Part shown: positions 63,785 to 64,000 of the stretch, in pieces
Layout: every line of letters begins with the position of its first letter
Numbering within the stretch: position 1 is the first letter of the stretch
Source of the DNA: Corynebacterium singulare
Lineage (GTDB): Bacteria > Actinomycetota > Actinomycetes > Mycobacteriales > Mycobacteriaceae
Direction: 5' to 3'
DNA length: 64,000 nucleotides
Assembly (NCBI RefSeq): GCF_000833575.1
Contig: NZ_CP010827.1
Span: 1-64,000 of the forward strand
Notes under the pieces: generated by a model
Database searches by the model: none
What the model was told of the DNA's origin: nothing
What the model saw: only the letters and a program-made list of their open reading frames with translations
Made by a program: the position numbers and the translations under genes

Positions 63785-64000
63785 ATGACGAACACGCGGC
63801 TGATGCTCTTGAGTACTGCCCTTGCTGGGTTGGCGGTGGCGCTCGTTGGTGGCATCTGGCTGGCTGCTACGAATGTGGCGTTGGGGACCTTCTTCTTCGC
63901 GCTGGCGATCATGCTGGGCCCGTTTGCGGGCGTGGCTCTCTTGGTGTGTGCCGCGGCGGCGTCGACGGCGCTGAGCCGATCGCTGTTTAGTGTGGGGGGA
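63785..64000 (+). CDS. Membrane protein, 3' end outside the window
   Basis: The first 72 codons are visible and open to the window edge (MTNTRLMLLSTALAGLAVAL). Two to three hydrophobic helices are predicted (about 6-28, 33-60). No ribosome site is distinct from the terminator just upstream. Family unknown. Confidence 0.55.
   Translation, partial: MTNTRLMLLSTALAGLAVALVGGIWLAATNVALGTFFFALAIMLGPFAGVALLVCAAAASTALSRSLFSVGG

Overview
The window is a chromosomal segment of a Corynebacterium. It starts at the first base of dnaA and runs rightward through the replication-origin neighbourhood. Several features support the genus: the order dnaA-oriC-dnaN-recF-DUF721-gyrB...gyrA-DUF3566-tRNA-Ile-tRNA-Ala; the actinobacterial fhaA-fhaB-pstP-rodA-pbpA-pknA-pknB-crgA envelope/kinase operon; a surface protein whose signal peptide and C-terminal hydrophobic anchor resemble the C. 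glutamicum S-layer protein PS2 (CspB); a bioB-bsaP pair behind a TGAAC-N3-GTTCA (BioQ-type) palindrome; and an IS1249-like element. Base composition, the insertion sequences and the gene set would fit the C. striatum / C. aurimucosum / C. minutissimum group, but species is an inference.

Layout. 1-5113: replication initiation (dnaA, oriC, dnaN, recF, dciA). 5310-12261: gyrB, two small unknown genes, a small RHH/Doc-like toxin-antitoxin remnant, gyrA, a DUF3566 membrane protein, tRNA-Ile and tRNA-Ala. 12262-16077: an S-layer-type protein and a secreted polysaccharide deacetylase, bracketed by two identical tRNA-Ala genes. 16164-21390: GNAT acetyltransferase, a two-gene ABC exporter with asymmetric nucleotide-binding sites, a 67-aa orphan and a lysine-rich membrane protein. 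21714-28344: metF-metE, HAD phosphatase, cyclophilin, rhomboid protease, a dense cluster of DnaA boxes, and a DUF222/HNH protein. 28416-30408: a sensor kinase and response regulator with a tiny secreted protein encoded between them. 30427-39588: crgA and the pknB-to-fhaA cluster controlling growth and division. 39817: tRNA-Leu. 39971-48473: an accessory stretch with an IS1249-like element, a truncated second copy, a methyltransferase, two small membrane proteins, a frameshifted IS6-family element and a copper-resistance module (CopB ATPase, HMA protein, multicopper oxidase) around twin mirror-image operators. 48631-64000: MFS pump with divergent TetR regulator, secreted protease and lipase, PaaX-like regulator with zinc-finger partner, M20 peptidase, bioB-bsaP, sirtuin, OhrR-type regulator, AMP nucleosidase, phosphoribosyltransferase, SulP transporter, ferritin, and the start of a membrane protein cut by the window end.

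The most interesting signals are: (i) a second, very dense set of DnaA boxes at 26957-27211, arranged as three head-to-head pairs and with more perfect boxes than I find in oriC; (ii) the 67-aa secreted Trp-rich protein between a histidine kinase and its response regulator; (iii) the ABC exporter in which one subunit has lost Walker A and the other the LSGGQ signature, so only one composite ATP site can be intact; (iv) the S-layer gene between duplicate tRNA-Ala genes; and (v) several clean operator-like repeats (copper, biotin, methionine, PaaX, TetR). Coordinates and motifs were read by eye; no database search was run.
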